Below are positions 12,606-26,097 of a stretch of 64,000 nucleotides of DNA, in pieces (position 1 is the first letter of the stretch; each line of letters starts with the position of its first letter). The notes beneath the pieces were generated by a model. It did not search any database. It was not told the origin of the DNA and was given only the letters and a program-made list of their open reading frames with translations. Made by a program: the position numbers and the translations under genes. The stretch is taken from assembly GCA_019671135.1 (NCBI GenBank), contig JAHRHY010000006.1, forward strand, positions 992,001 to 1,056,000, written 5' to 3'. Source of the stretch: Linnemannia hyalina. Lineage: Eukaryota; Mortierellomycota; Mortierellomycetes; Mortierellales; Mortierellaceae.

Positions 12606-15149
12606 CTGTCAGTTCAGAAGAAAGAAAAAAGGGAAAGAAGAGTAGTGGTGGTGAGTTTGGGATGTGTGTTGTGCAGGGGAGGAAGGAGATAGGGGCCAAG
12701 TTAGTCTCATTCAGGGGTCGGTGGGCCCTCGTTTTTTTCTCGTGACGATGGGACGAGAAGGAAGGGCGAGGACGGATCATCCATTCCATTCCTTTGTGCT
12801 CCCTCGTGCGAACAGACCCAAGCGTAAACACCGGTGTGAAGCACGAAACAACGAGATTAGGAGAGACGAGTGAGGGTGGTGAAGGGGTGAAAAGGACATG
12901 GGTTGTCACACGGACTCGTTCCTGCCTTTTGACGAAAGCAAGGACTTGAAAGGAAGTTGCCAAAAGAGCGAGTGGTGGACTGTGCAAGAGTTTGAGATGG
13001 TCTCTGTGTGAAGTACAGTACAAGGGTGAATATTGAGGTGGTTTTCTGTTGCTGCTGCAGTCGTGGTAGTTACTGTGGATGATGATGTTGCTGTTGTTGC
13101 TTGAATAAGATGGATGGCAAGGCATGGCAAGGCATGGCATGATATATCTTCAGATAATATCTATCACGAGTCGCCATTTTTTGTGCGTCCGTGCTATCGG
13201 GTCCAAAGGTGGTAGTCCTTGCTCTCCTGTCCTGCCCCTGGACAGGACCCCATGCATACCCTTTTCAAAGATGCCGCCATTCCCGTGTGGTAACGATACA
13301 TATGGGGCTAGCCGGGGTGAGTGTGGAAACGCACAAAGAAAAATAGAGGCAAGGCGGGAAGGCCAGACAGACAAAGAAAAACAAATGTCCAATACAAGAA
13401 GGGCCCAAGAAAAGCAACGACAAGGCATGCATGCTTGCTCGTACTGCTATATCTGTGTCTGTGTGGGGTGGTGGTAATGGTCACCCTCGCTGAGCAAACG
13501 ATAAAAGAACGCTCCGCTGCTCGAGCAAACGTATCTTTTTTTCTCTCGTACTTGGCCACCTTCCATCTATCTCTTTCTGGGGGATGCTTATTCCCTATCC
13601 TGACATGCCCTGCTCGCTGAGTGTCCTGTCCTTTGTTTTAGCTCACTCTATTTTGTCCTGTAGTTCCTCTCTGCTCCATTGTGTTCCATTGGACGGTGTT
13701 GTGTGTGGCCCTGTTGGTCTATGCAAAATGCCCACCCTGACGGAAGCTATCGTTACCTCGAAGGATTGGTTTCGACTGAGGGAGGTTGGACGCGCCGGGG
13801 TTGTCAACATATTCTTCTCAGTTAACATAAAGACACTTGGGTCGTCGTCGAGTTAAAAAAGGTGTATGCAAAGTAGGAATTGTAATAAAAACGTGAAGAG
13901 AAAAGGAAGGTTGCGGGAAAGAGAAGACGAGGGAGCGGGAAGGTTGTGGGTGGTGGTGTTAGTGGGAAGAATCAGGAAGGTCGAGGCATGGGCAAAGTGC
14001 CGTGTGGGTGTGCCGTTGAATTGTGAATGGGCGAGAGTGGTCGAGTGGAGTGTGAAGGAAGGACGAAGGTGAAGAAGAAGAAAAAGGTTAAAAGGGCGGG
14101 TAAGGGTACAAGGTTGGAGAAGAAGAATGAGAAGAAAGAGAGGAGGGAGAAAAGGTTGAGAAGAAGAAAGAGAGGGAGAAGAAAGGGAAAGGAGCGTGCA
14201 AACGGTAGGAAGTAGAAAGGCATTGACAGAAAGGCATGATAAAAACCCTGGGGCGTGTGCCTGACAAATTGGCTGAGCATTGGATTGGTGGGTTGGTGGG
14301 GGTTCATGTAGTTAATATTACACGCTGGCATGGTTGGGTGGCACATCCTGTCCTCTTACTCACACCCACACAAATGCACAACTCATATTTCAAGCAGACG
14401 CCGATGCTATTTTACTACTTTACTCCTCCTTTGCTCTCTTTTTTTAACCATCTCCTTCTTCGACCCTGCTCTGTCTATTTACATTACTACCCGGCCACGG
14501 CTAGGCTTGATTCAATTGCATTATTTATTATCGGCTTTGGATGGGTGCTCAGATGGCTCATTGCAACAGTAGGTAGCACCAAGGTCTAATTCAGAGTGTT
14601 ATGAAAAGAAAAACGAGTATAGGGTTGAGTTGAACAGAGCAATTATCTTTTGCCAACACAACATAACACAACACAACACAACACAACACAACACAACAAG
14701 AACCAACCTATGTATCTTTCTGTATGAAAGGAAAGCACATGCGAGCGCAAGTCGGCGTTTCTGTTTGTCATTACACATAGGGGGGATATGTGCATGCTCT
14801 AACACACACATACACACACCGTGTATGCTACCTGTTGCCTCCCTTCTTCCTCCACGATCCCCCAAAACCACATCCCGCCTTTGTCGATCGACAGTACCAT
14901 TCAGTGCTTCAGCTTTGATGTGATATTAGTGACATGTCTCGGCAGTGATATCAGTCCCTTGGCGGGGAAATGCTTACGTCATTGCAGAATTAGCTATCGC
15001 GTTTGTTGTATCAGGTGATAGATAACCCGCAGTTTGCCTAATGCCCAGAGAAGCAAAAAAAAAAAAGTTTATGAACAGACAAAAGGAGACGACCAAGGAA
15101 AAAAGATCTTTACCCTTCTTTCACCCTCTTCCCTTTTTTATATTCATCA
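12606..15149. other. interval without a supported gene (12.6-15.1 kb)
   Basis: It should contain the missing first exon and promoter of the minus-strand coiled-coil gene (the best ATG seen is at 13177) and the promoter of the helicase. About 14040-14220 is almost pure purine on the plus strand. A GGCAAGGCAT decamer repeats at about 13115-13140. Frames here are short and compositionally biased, and none shows a domain. Confidence 0.5.
14652..14699 (+). repeat. AACAC pentanucleotide microsatellite
   Basis: About nine head-to-tail copies of AACAC (ACACA phase) lie in the intergenic DNA upstream of the helicase gene. The array is nearly perfect, with slight degeneration at the left end. Confidence 0.85.
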
Positions 15150-17653
<2,504 letters not shown>

Positions 17654-18232
17654 ACCAAGAACCAAAACCCTTCTTCCTCGCGCAGGATTTGTGTCTGAAC
17701 TTCTCGACGATACTTTTTTTTTCTTTTTTCTTTGACCACTTCATTATTTTCCATACGTTACGGATGCAGGATGCTGGCACTTGTTACATTTGTACTTATA
17801 CCCCATTTTTCATTTTTCTCTTCCCTCATTTGAAGCCTAACTCTTGGGGCCCCATGGTACCGATGTTCTACCCGCACAGCATTTGGAAAAGGGAAGGTCA
17901 TTACCTTCTTTCCTTCTTACTCTCCTGTATTTTTAGCGTTTTCTTTCTTTGTCCCTGCATTCCATAGATTTCTACCTCTCTACTCTCTTTTGTGTGTGTG
18001 TGTGAATTCCTTTTGTATTATTTTTCTTCTGTTTCTTTTTTTTTGCATCTTCCTTCCAGTCCCGCGCAATCCTTAAAGGAAACCGGAAAACGATAGACCC
18101 ACCCATTATTGCATCTTTACGCATTTCATCCCACAAAAATACATCTATACTCTTTAATATTACTTTATGGTTAATCGATGCTTGAACGTGAATGGTGTAG
18201 AAATGATATGGTGTGAAATGAGTAAGTGAGAG
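17654..18232. other. convergent 3' flank
   Basis: Downstream DNA shared by the helicase (plus) and the membrane-protein gene (minus). It is T-rich on the plus strand with several T-runs and a short GT repeat near 17991-18003. I see no gene. Confidence 0.6.
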
Positions 18233-20474
18233 TTAAAGGTTGGTTTTGTTGTCACTAGCGGTGGTCGAAGGGTGAGGAGGAGTTGTAGTGATGGTCTCGC
18301 TTTCGACGGCAGCTGGGACATCTGTGGTTCCTTGGGCGGTTGAAGCGTCGGTGGCCAAGGCAGTGTCGACGGCTGGGGTGTTGACAGAGTTAGTTTCGCT
18401 TTCGATGCAGACAGAGCGGGTATCTTCCTGCTGGCCGTTTCTGGGTGTGGAAAGATCAGGCGAGTAGCCTGGAGGCAAATCGGACGGTTCAGGCGTCGCC
18501 GCTGGAATAGGCGTCGCTGCTACCGGCGCACCAGCAGAAGCAGTCGCAGTCGCAGCAACAGTGGCCGTAGCGATCGCAGTTCCTACAGCCGTAATAGTAG
18601 GTGCAGAGTGATCAGTCGGCTGCTGTACCATGAACGGAACCGAGGGTGCGCGCAAAGTATACAACGGCAAGGCATCTGAAGCATCATCGCCATGCTGAGT
18701 CCGTGTCACGCCTCCCGCCGTCTCTGGGTTCATGTCCGGATCCATCCCGTTGGCGATCATTTCTCGGCGCCGGGCTTCCTTTGCGCGGACCTTGTGTCTG
18801 TACACCATCCAGACTGCGAAGAGGATGATGAGTAGGAGAGCAAGGAATCCGCCTACCCAGGCCGCGATTGGGATCCGGGGACGAGCGCCGTCCTTGTAGA
18901 TATCGTTGGAAAGGTAGGGGTTCTCGGGATTGAGTACAAAAGGTTGGGAGATTGCCCTTCCGTCAATATTAATAGTCCCGCCGATTCCGCCGCCGGTGGT
19001 GAAGCCAGTAAGGTCAATGACATAGCCCCTGCGTCCGAAATTGACGGAGAGGTAGGCCCAAGTGGAGGCTTTGATGTCTGTTGTGGGGTTGAAGGGGATG
19101 TGAACGATGCGAGGCCCGTGGTCTGTGGTTGAAATTGTGGTTAGGGTGATGGATGCGATCTTTTGGAAGATTGTGCCGTTGAATAAGAACAGCTGCAGGT
19201 CTTTGTTCCGTTCTGCCTGTTGGGGAAGAAGGAAGGAGATGAAAATAAAGGATGTAAATAAATGGACCTCTCAAGGACAAGAAACGATTCAAGTACAAAC
19301 ACAAACGTGTACGGTTGAAAGAGTAAAACAACGACAAGTACCTCAATCTTGGGATAGCAGAGGACAAAGAGCTGACTGTTATGAGCACTCGCAGTAGACC
19401 AAGGATGGGTAAGGTCACAGTCCTTTCCTAGATCTGAATCGATCGTGGGACCCTGGTACCGTTCAGGTTGGGCAACGGTAAGAGGTTTTTTTCCAAGGTT
19501 CTTGGGGTTGAGGGGCAGAGTTGTGACGAGGAGGGTTCCGTTGACGACGGAGGATCCGACCATGTAGAGTTTGTTGTTGGTGTTTGAGTGTGCGATGAGG
19601 TGGTAGTCCCTTGTCCCGGGCACGGGTCCTATTCTCCCTGACACCAATGGGCCATAAGTGTCCTATAGAAAACATTACGAGAGTTAAAGTTACATATTAG
19701 TGTGAAGTCTTGAATATTTGGTGAGTGACATGATTGGATCTAATCTTTTTCTGTGAGAAAAAAAAATCAAATCAAAACAGTCTCTGTGTCTTTCGTCTCT
19801 CTCCTTATCAGATTGAACTTTTTTTTTTGCCTGTCCTTGCCCCTGTCCTTGAAACTTACCATGCTCCAAGCAACTTGAGGCGCTTCATAAAACATCTGAT
19901 CGTACCGAAAAGTCTTCAACAACAACTCCCTACTGGTCACATTATACTGCGCATGAACCCACCCTCCACCACCCCAAACCTTGCCATTCCCCACACCATC
20001 CCCCTTCTCAACCGCCCCTTCAACCCCCTCAACAGGCACCAAAACACTCCTCCCCTCCACAATCGTATCTACAGGCCGATACGGGTCCGTCTCAAATTCC
20101 AGATACGGCAACGGCTTCTTCTTTGTCGGTGGAGAAACAACCCCGCCACTGAAAGCCGTCGAGAACTCGATCCCAAACCGACTCGTCGTATTCGTCATCG
20201 AAGATTTCGCAAGAGTCTGACCCAGAAGCGCAAACGTCCCAGTATCATTGTTCCAAGCACAGTTGTAGGTGTAGTCCTCAAAGAGAGCGGCGCGGATGAG
20301 GTCTTGGGGCACTTCGCCGATGGCGTCCCAGGTCAGGTTGTTGAGGGAGGTTGGGTAGTATTTTGATTGAGCAACAATCAATCGGGCTTGGGCGCGGTTC
20401 TGGCGGGTATCGTAGGCAGCCGTGTAGATGTAGCCGCCGATTGTTGTATAACACACTGGGAATATTCCGTCCAT
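18233..20474 (-). CDS. single-pass membrane glycoprotein with LPxY/PPxY cytosolic tail (intact copy of a local family)
   Basis: Not a family I can name. Exons 19860-20474, 19342-19662 and 18233-19216, all phase 0, give 639 residues. The first ~415 residues are beta-rich with repeated aromatic/Gly blocks and at least six N-glycosylation sequons (NLT, NDT, NTT, NVT, and NGT twice), so probably outside the cytosol. One transmembrane helix follows (IAAWVGGFLALLLIILFAVW), then basic stop-transfer residues (RHKVRAKEARRR). The ~190-residue tail is Ser/Thr/Ala-rich, with LPLYT soon after the membrane and LPPGYS later; both fit the L/PPxY motif bound by WW domains of Nedd4/Rsp5 ligases. No signal peptide follows the chosen ATG. 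An upstream exon carrying one may exist in the C/T-rich DNA above 20474, or the helix may act as a reverse signal anchor. Two decayed copies lie directly upstream on the same strand. Confidence 0.75.
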
Positions 20475-21646
20475 TGCTTTCCTGGAGTTGTGAGTGGATA
20501 GAGAAGAAGAGTGGAGGATGAAAGGAAGAGGAGTAGGGTGCTTTGCTGTTGAATATGGATGAAGAAGGGAGAGGGAAAAGGAACGGGTAGGAACGGATGT
20601 TACGAAGTAGAGTGTGGGTGAGAGGGAAGGGTATGAGGCAAGTTTCGAATGTGAGTATGGGAGAGGAAGAAGGAAGACGGAGGGGGAATGACTAAGCCTG
20701 AAAGAGAAAAGTAAAGAAGAGAGAAGGAAAGGAAGAAAGAGAAGAAACAGAGAGGGGAGCGAAGGGTGAAAGAGACAACCATCAAGTGTTCCGTATGCTA
20801 AACAAAAAAGCAACAAACATCAGCTGCTGTCGGTTGGGCGTCAAGCCTGCCTCCTCGTCTTCATCTGTTTTTTCTTTCCTTCTGTCTTCTTGTCTAGTGT
20901 TGTTGTCAGTCGGTTGGTACCTGAGCCCAGCCAGCCAGATGCGTGTGAGTCCCTTTTTCTCTCTCGCCCATTACAGAACCCATTCCCCTTATTCATTCTC
21001 AGACCCACAGACAACCCTTCCATTCGTTCTCAGCTCAAGAAGAAAAAAGAGTTATCAGATCCTTTTTGTAACAGGCGTCACGACACAAACAACACAAATA
21101 ACACAACCCACGCTTTCGTTTGTACTCACTTTAAGAGCAAGATCCGCTCTTAATGCGAGAGGTGGGGGAAAAAAGGGCGCACGATGTCGGTACGTGTACA
21201 CAGGTACCATTTTTTGAGACAGAGACTTTCTCTTGTTATGTTTGTTGTTCTCGATTTGTTCGTCCCATTCGTTCATTCCTCTATGTCTTCACTGGGGGGA
21301 TTTTTTTCGGTTCAGGTACATATAGTTGAACAAATTCCGTCTTCGGATAGAATGCTATATGTTGGGAAACAATAAAAGAACGTGCACCCGCCACGGTGAT
21401 ATACACGCACCACTATAATCCTGTGGCGTGGCGTGAGGTAATATCAATTTTCGAAAGGAAAAACCAAACGTTACCGGGTAATGGAAGGGATATGAGAAAA
21501 GACATGTTCATTTATGAATAATGCAATTGCCTCCACCACCGCCACACTCCGACAACAGAGTTGGATTACATACACCAGAAACCTATTCATTTTTTTTTGC
21601 CTTTCTTTTGTTTACTTACACACGCGAAAAAGTGAACTCCACGGGA
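20475..21646. other. upstream region of the intact membrane-protein gene
   Basis: About 20480-20800 is strongly C/T-rich on the minus strand, as in other leaders of this genome. A signal-peptide exon for the downstream gene might hide here. One hydrophobic minus-strand frame starts with an ATG at about 20785, but no splice donor makes it convincing. Confidence 0.4.
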
Positions 21647-22717
21647 TCAAGCCGCTAGCATGAAATTCAGGTAGTGGATATTCCAAAAGCAAAGGCCATA
21701 ACAACGGCAACGATTTACAGCAAGGAACAGAGGTGGCTCAAAGTTGCCATCTCGCTCTCTGAAACAACTGCAGCTATAAAAGCTGCTCCTTGCTCTGTTT
21801 GGTGTCGGTAGCGGCGATGGCGCGCACAGAGTGTACGGAGGAAGGGTATCATCAGCATCTTCTCTATTCTGGGTACCTGAGACACCAATATCAGTAGCTC
21901 GGCGTGTGGGGAGGGACAACGACGACGATGTCTGTTGGAGAAAGGTGTTGTTAGCTTTGTGTGAATTCTGTAATAAGGCCAACGAGCAGTAGACCCAAAG
22001 CGCCGCTCAATCAGTTTCAGACCGAGGTATGACGAGGGTTGGATGACCAGTCCTGAAACCCAGTATCGTAATCCAATTTGAGCGACTTGGAGATACCCAG
22101 ATCTGCTTGAACGGAGGCGGTGGTGCTGGGGTAGTAGATTCCTGGCGAGGTCTAAACGGTAGCCCTTGACGCCATAGTCGAACGATAGGTAGGCTCATTT
22201 GGACCTCTGATCCTGGTCCTCCAGGGGAAGGGTACGGGTCTGCGGGTGCGATGGTAAAGTGCGGTGCCATATTGTGGCTGATCGATGGGGTGAGTGCTGA
22301 ATTTGTGAGCGCGCTGATATGTCGGAATGCGCTCCCGTCGAATGCCTAGATCTGGAACGCGTCCGCGGTTGTGTTTGTTGGTTTCTGAGGTCGTGAGTAA
22401 AAGAAAGTGAAAAAATGCATGACGGTCAAGAAGTTGCCCATCAAACACATTGTATGGTAAAACAAGGATGGACGTGTACCTGAGGATAACAGAGCAAAAA
22501 GACTTCATTCAGATAGTCGTGGTCCATTCATATTAGAGGCCGCAGCCCTATTCAGGGGTACTCTCGACAGTCGCGATGTCGTCTTCCGAGGGGAACGGCG
22601 ATAGGCGAGCGTGTGCGAAGGGGATGATTGTCGCTGGTAAATGTCTTGTGGATTGCTCGACTCCAATCACGTAAAGCTTGTTGTTGGTATGTGACACGAG
22701 TTCGTATCTGATCGGTC
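21647..22717 (-). pseudogene. decayed paralogue of the LPxY membrane-protein gene (lacks first exon)
   Basis: Fragments align in order with the intact gene at 18233-20474. From 22717, GPIRYELVSHTNNKLYVIG matches the start of its second exon; VFLLCYPQ matches that exon's end, followed by a GTACAC donor; and a third-exon part contains AYLSFDYGVKGYRLDL. A membrane stretch (ALGLLLVGLITEF) and tail (DADDTLPPYTLCAP) follow. The copy is broken several ways: an in-frame TAG after the second-exon part, a TAG at the start of exon 3 in place of Phe, a TGA where the intact gene has Trp before AYLS, and frame changes before the helix and before the tail. The region matching the 205-codon first exon is absent. 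The LPPYT motif survives in an open frame reaching 21647. Confidence 0.8.
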
Positions 22718-23048
22718 CTACAGATGGCGGCGGCTGCTATGCTGTGTTTTGTAATGGACGAAATGGTATAAGACAAGAGTTGTCTGTGAAAGGCGTGAAT
22801 AACAAGCTTGTACAGTGAGGTAACGAGAAACAAGAGCTGAGGGGAGAAGGAGAGAAGAAAGGGTGGAATTGGGTATAAGAAACTATGGAGAATGAACAAT
22901 GAATGACGAGAACGAGACGACAAGACACGTTATATACCCATCTAAACATCAGCTTTCGATTTGGGCTTTTTCATGTCTGTCCTCTACTGTAGTAAAGCTG
23001 TACCTGGGGTTTGGAGATGCAAATATTTTTTTATTCAAGGACGTTGAC
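22718..23048. other. spacer between the two decayed copies
   Basis: AT- and C/T-rich DNA between the 5'-truncated copy and the tail of the next one. I see no remnant of the missing first exon here. Confidence 0.5.
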
Positions 23049-24863
23049 CTAAGAGCCTCCGCTGGTGGCCGTGTTGGTAGAGGGTGGCGAGAGATCTGGT
23101 GACTCCAATGGCGCGGTTGTAATGGAATCTGCTGCTGCTGCTGGTGTCGCTGAGGCAGAATCTGTTGTCGCTGATTTTGCTGATGTTGACTCTGGAACTG
23201 CTGAAACGATCTCACTCCTTTCAGGCGTCACGAATTCATCGACTGCCGCGGTAATGGAAATTTCATGAAGATCTAATTCAGTAGCAGGTTCAGTCGGCAA
23301 AAGTCGAAGGAAACGTCAACATAGTCGCCCTAGTCGCCGGCCTTGACAAGTTCACCGAAAGCGTAGTCTTGTAACTCGGATGCCTTGTCGCCCGCCCATG
23401 GAACATTCCCACAAAAAACCCGGAAAGATCAGCGGGGTGCTCGCGAGGAGTGTACCTCGGCAAACTATCACACCCATCCTCTCCATACGCCTGTCTGTTA
23501 ACTCCGCCCTTTACGGCCATCAAAGATTCGGTACGCCGGCTGCGGCGGTAGACAAACATCCCATAGACGGACATCAGTAATCCAAACGCTGCGACGCCCA
23601 GGAGCATCCCGAAGGTTGTTGATTTTGTGACGGGTGGGTGTTGCGGGTCTTCGACGGTGGTTGGAAACAAGGTGTATGGGCGATTTGTTTGGAAGATCTT
23701 GGGAGTGTTGAAGGTGGTCCCTCCGGTGAGGTTGTAGAGCTGTAATTTTCCGTCGCCGAGTGAGATGAGTCCCCAGATGGCTGGAGGTGCAGGATCTTTG
23801 TTGGGGACGGGGATAAGGAAGGGGGTGTTGAGGGATGTGTACATAGAGATGGCCTCTGCAGGGATTGGGGATAGTTGTTGGAATTTTTCCCGTCAAACTT
23901 GTATACAACTTGAAAAAGTGTTTAGGAAACGACTTGTCGGTTCAAGGTCAAAATGCTTAAGCCGAGGCAATGCATACCTTTCTGGAAGGATAGCACGACC
24001 GGTAAATGGTGCTCTTGTCGGCTGTCATCCTTGTCCGTTCACTCTCGAGCGCACGCAGTCCAAGTCAACTCCTGGGTTATCAACTGTTGTGATTGACGAG
24101 GGTAAAGGTCGTATCGCATAAAGTGCCACGGAGGAGATGTTCTCTGGAAACATGGACATGACTAGACCATTGTCGGATGATCCAAGAGCGTAGATGCTGT
24201 TGTTCCTGCATGCCAATAGTCTGTAAACTGTCGATGGTGGCTCCTTCGCCTCGAACTTGCCCTGTTTGAAAGACAGAAACGTGTATTGTGTGTTAGAGAC
24301 GTATAAGTAATCGTCGTAGAGAAATGTGGGACTGGCGAATATGACAAACAAAAGGCCAACTGTGTTTACCATTGACCACCGAACTGGAGGCTCGCGGAGG
24401 GTATCTATTTTTGTATAGAAAGTAAACAGGATGTCCTTGGTGCTCGACTCTAGATCGACTGCGCCCAAGATTTGGAATGACACAAGCTATCCGAAGTATT
24501 GTCTTGATGAGCCGTATGTTTCGAGATAGGCAACAACAGACTGCGCCCCTGTGTGGTTGAATCGCCAACATGCGACTCTCCCGACGAAGAAGTCGACGGC
24601 AACAGCTGTGACGATAAAGACACTCCCAGTCGATCAATATGCCAACCAGACCTCAACCCATTCACCAACATCGCAAAAGAGGACGAAGTAGGGCTCCATG
24701 CGCAGGGGGCCGTGTGAGGGTAGACGATCCGTTGGATGTCAATGTCTGCACAGACGGGGGAGGATTCGGTGACCTCTCAGGAGAGATCATCGAGTGAGGC
24801 TGGGTGAGGGTTATGGCGAACTATGAAGAAGTCGGGTCTGGAGTTGTGGTCCTTGAGGATGTA
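23049..24863 (-). pseudogene. second decayed paralogue of the LPxY membrane-protein gene
   Basis: All three exons of the intact gene have matches here. First exon: YILKDHNSRPDFFIV, then APCAWSPTSSSFAML, then DLESSTKDILFTFYT to PVRWSM followed by a GTAAAC donor. Second exon: YRLLACRNNSIYALGSSDNG. Third exon: LYNLTGGTTFN, a helix (FGMLLGVAAFGLLMSVYGMF), RRSRR and the tail motif CDSLPRYTPREHP. Lesions include a TGA replacing the Trp of the first exon (LDDLS-stop-EV against LNNLTWDA), a frame change before FQILGAVDL, and a shift near 23290-23300. After that shift the Ser/Thr/Ala-rich tail continues in another frame to 23049. More diverged than the first decayed copy but fuller in extent. A low-level or recently lost gene with assembly errors is possible but unlikely, given several independent lesions. 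Confidence 0.78.
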
Positions 24864-25508
24864 TCATCGGACCACTTGTTAGCACTCCTCACAGTCCCAT
24901 CATTTCGTTCTTAAGGATAGTGGCCTATTTGTATTGCATACAAAGCTGAGAGCTGATGAAAGTAGACAATAGGCAAGAACTTGAGAAAGTGGGAGAGTGA
25001 AACTCACAGGCACAACCCGGTCCCATGGAAGCATCCGCACAGAACGTCAACAAAAACGAAAGACCCTGTCCCGGAGCTACACAGAGTGGGATATTTTTTT
25101 CTTGCCCATCATTTTGTCACAGTAACCAGTTTCATGCGAATGAATGGTAAAAGGAAGATAAACTAAACGTTTCGTTTAGGTGTCGGGATCGATCGTTCTC
25201 TCCAGACTCGATACGAAACATTAAAAGTGAGGGGAAGAGCTGGGGCCTCTGTTTTCGGTATTTCTAACCTCGCTCCATTCTTGTCCTGCTTTTGTTACTT
25301 TTTCTTCCTATGCCACCGTTTTGTTGGCGTGGGATAGAGAGCCTTCTGCTTGGTGATCCTTCTGGACAGCCTGAAAAAAAAATGAGCCGAAAAGACGCGC
25401 CCAAGGTAGGACAGTCACCTGACGGCTTTACAAGGAAGGGTCGGTTATTATTTTTCTGCTTCTCAGCATACCACTTCAAACAGACACCTTCACTCACACA
25501 GCACATAA
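24864..25508. other. upstream region of DAD4
   Basis: Head-to-head spacer between the decayed membrane-protein copy (minus) and DAD4 (plus). No coding sequence is supported. Confidence 0.5.
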
Positions 25509-25875
25509 ATGAACGCCATGAACCCACATCAGGAGCAGCAGGCCGCTCTCCTCAACAGAATCGCACTCAACGTGGTACATAAAACACACACTCTTGACTA
25601 TTAGCACCCATTCCATCCTACCAGTCCTTCCTGCCTTCTACATCCACCCCGTGCGTAACCCTCACACTCAACACTCATGACCATTTCACTTTTTACTTTG
25701 TCACTGATGTCCATAGGAGAAGCTAAATGAATCACTGGTGCAGCTGAATCAGAAGCTGGAACAGGTCAACAACCAAACACAGTCGACGATGCTGATCGCT
25801 CAGGTCTGGAATTCGTACTCCAAGAGCGCACATATCAACCTCGAAGGTCTCGGCGGACTGCAGCCACCAGAGTAA
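25509..25875 (+). CDS. DAD4: DASH/Dam1 complex subunit Dad4
   Basis: Dad4 is a ~70-residue subunit of the DASH ring that couples kinetochores to microtubule plus ends. Exons 25509-25574 and 25717-25875, joined in phase 0, give 74 residues. The protein shows the family pattern throughout: NPHQEQQAALLNRIALNV, EKLNESLVQLNQKLEQVNN, then an IAQVWNSYSKSAHINLEG segment matching the yeast IxxNYHSSVQFNLEA block. An equally plausible start is the second ATG at 25518, three codons on, which gives the same MNPH start as the MENPH of yeast; the upstream one is used here because it is first. The gene is easily missed because neither exon is long. It converges on the amino acid transporter with 222 bp between stop codons. 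Confidence 0.9.
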
Positions 25876-26097
25876 ACCTCACTTGCTCTCTTTTACAGCA
25901 CCGGACTGTCAACTCCCTCCTCTGTCTCTGTTCGTTTTTCGGGGACCAATTGTACAATAATAACGATATTAAAAACGCGTGTCAAAATATGTGTAAACAA
26001 GTGAGGTTTATAAGCAATAGTGAGTGGGGAGAACAAGCGAAGAAGAGGGGTAAATGAGGAAATAGAGTATATGGTAGGAAAAGGTCTATAGTTTTCT

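Noticed and set aside
13074..13177. candidate first exon of the coiled-coil gene (ATG at 13177)
   Set aside because: It splices in frame only with a shifted acceptor and encodes a His/Gln run with no conservation evidence, so it was left out of the gene model.
21647..24863. stop-codon readthrough or recoding in the two membrane-protein copies
   Set aside because: Stops are accompanied by frame changes and a missing exon, and no other gene in the window uses TGA as sense.
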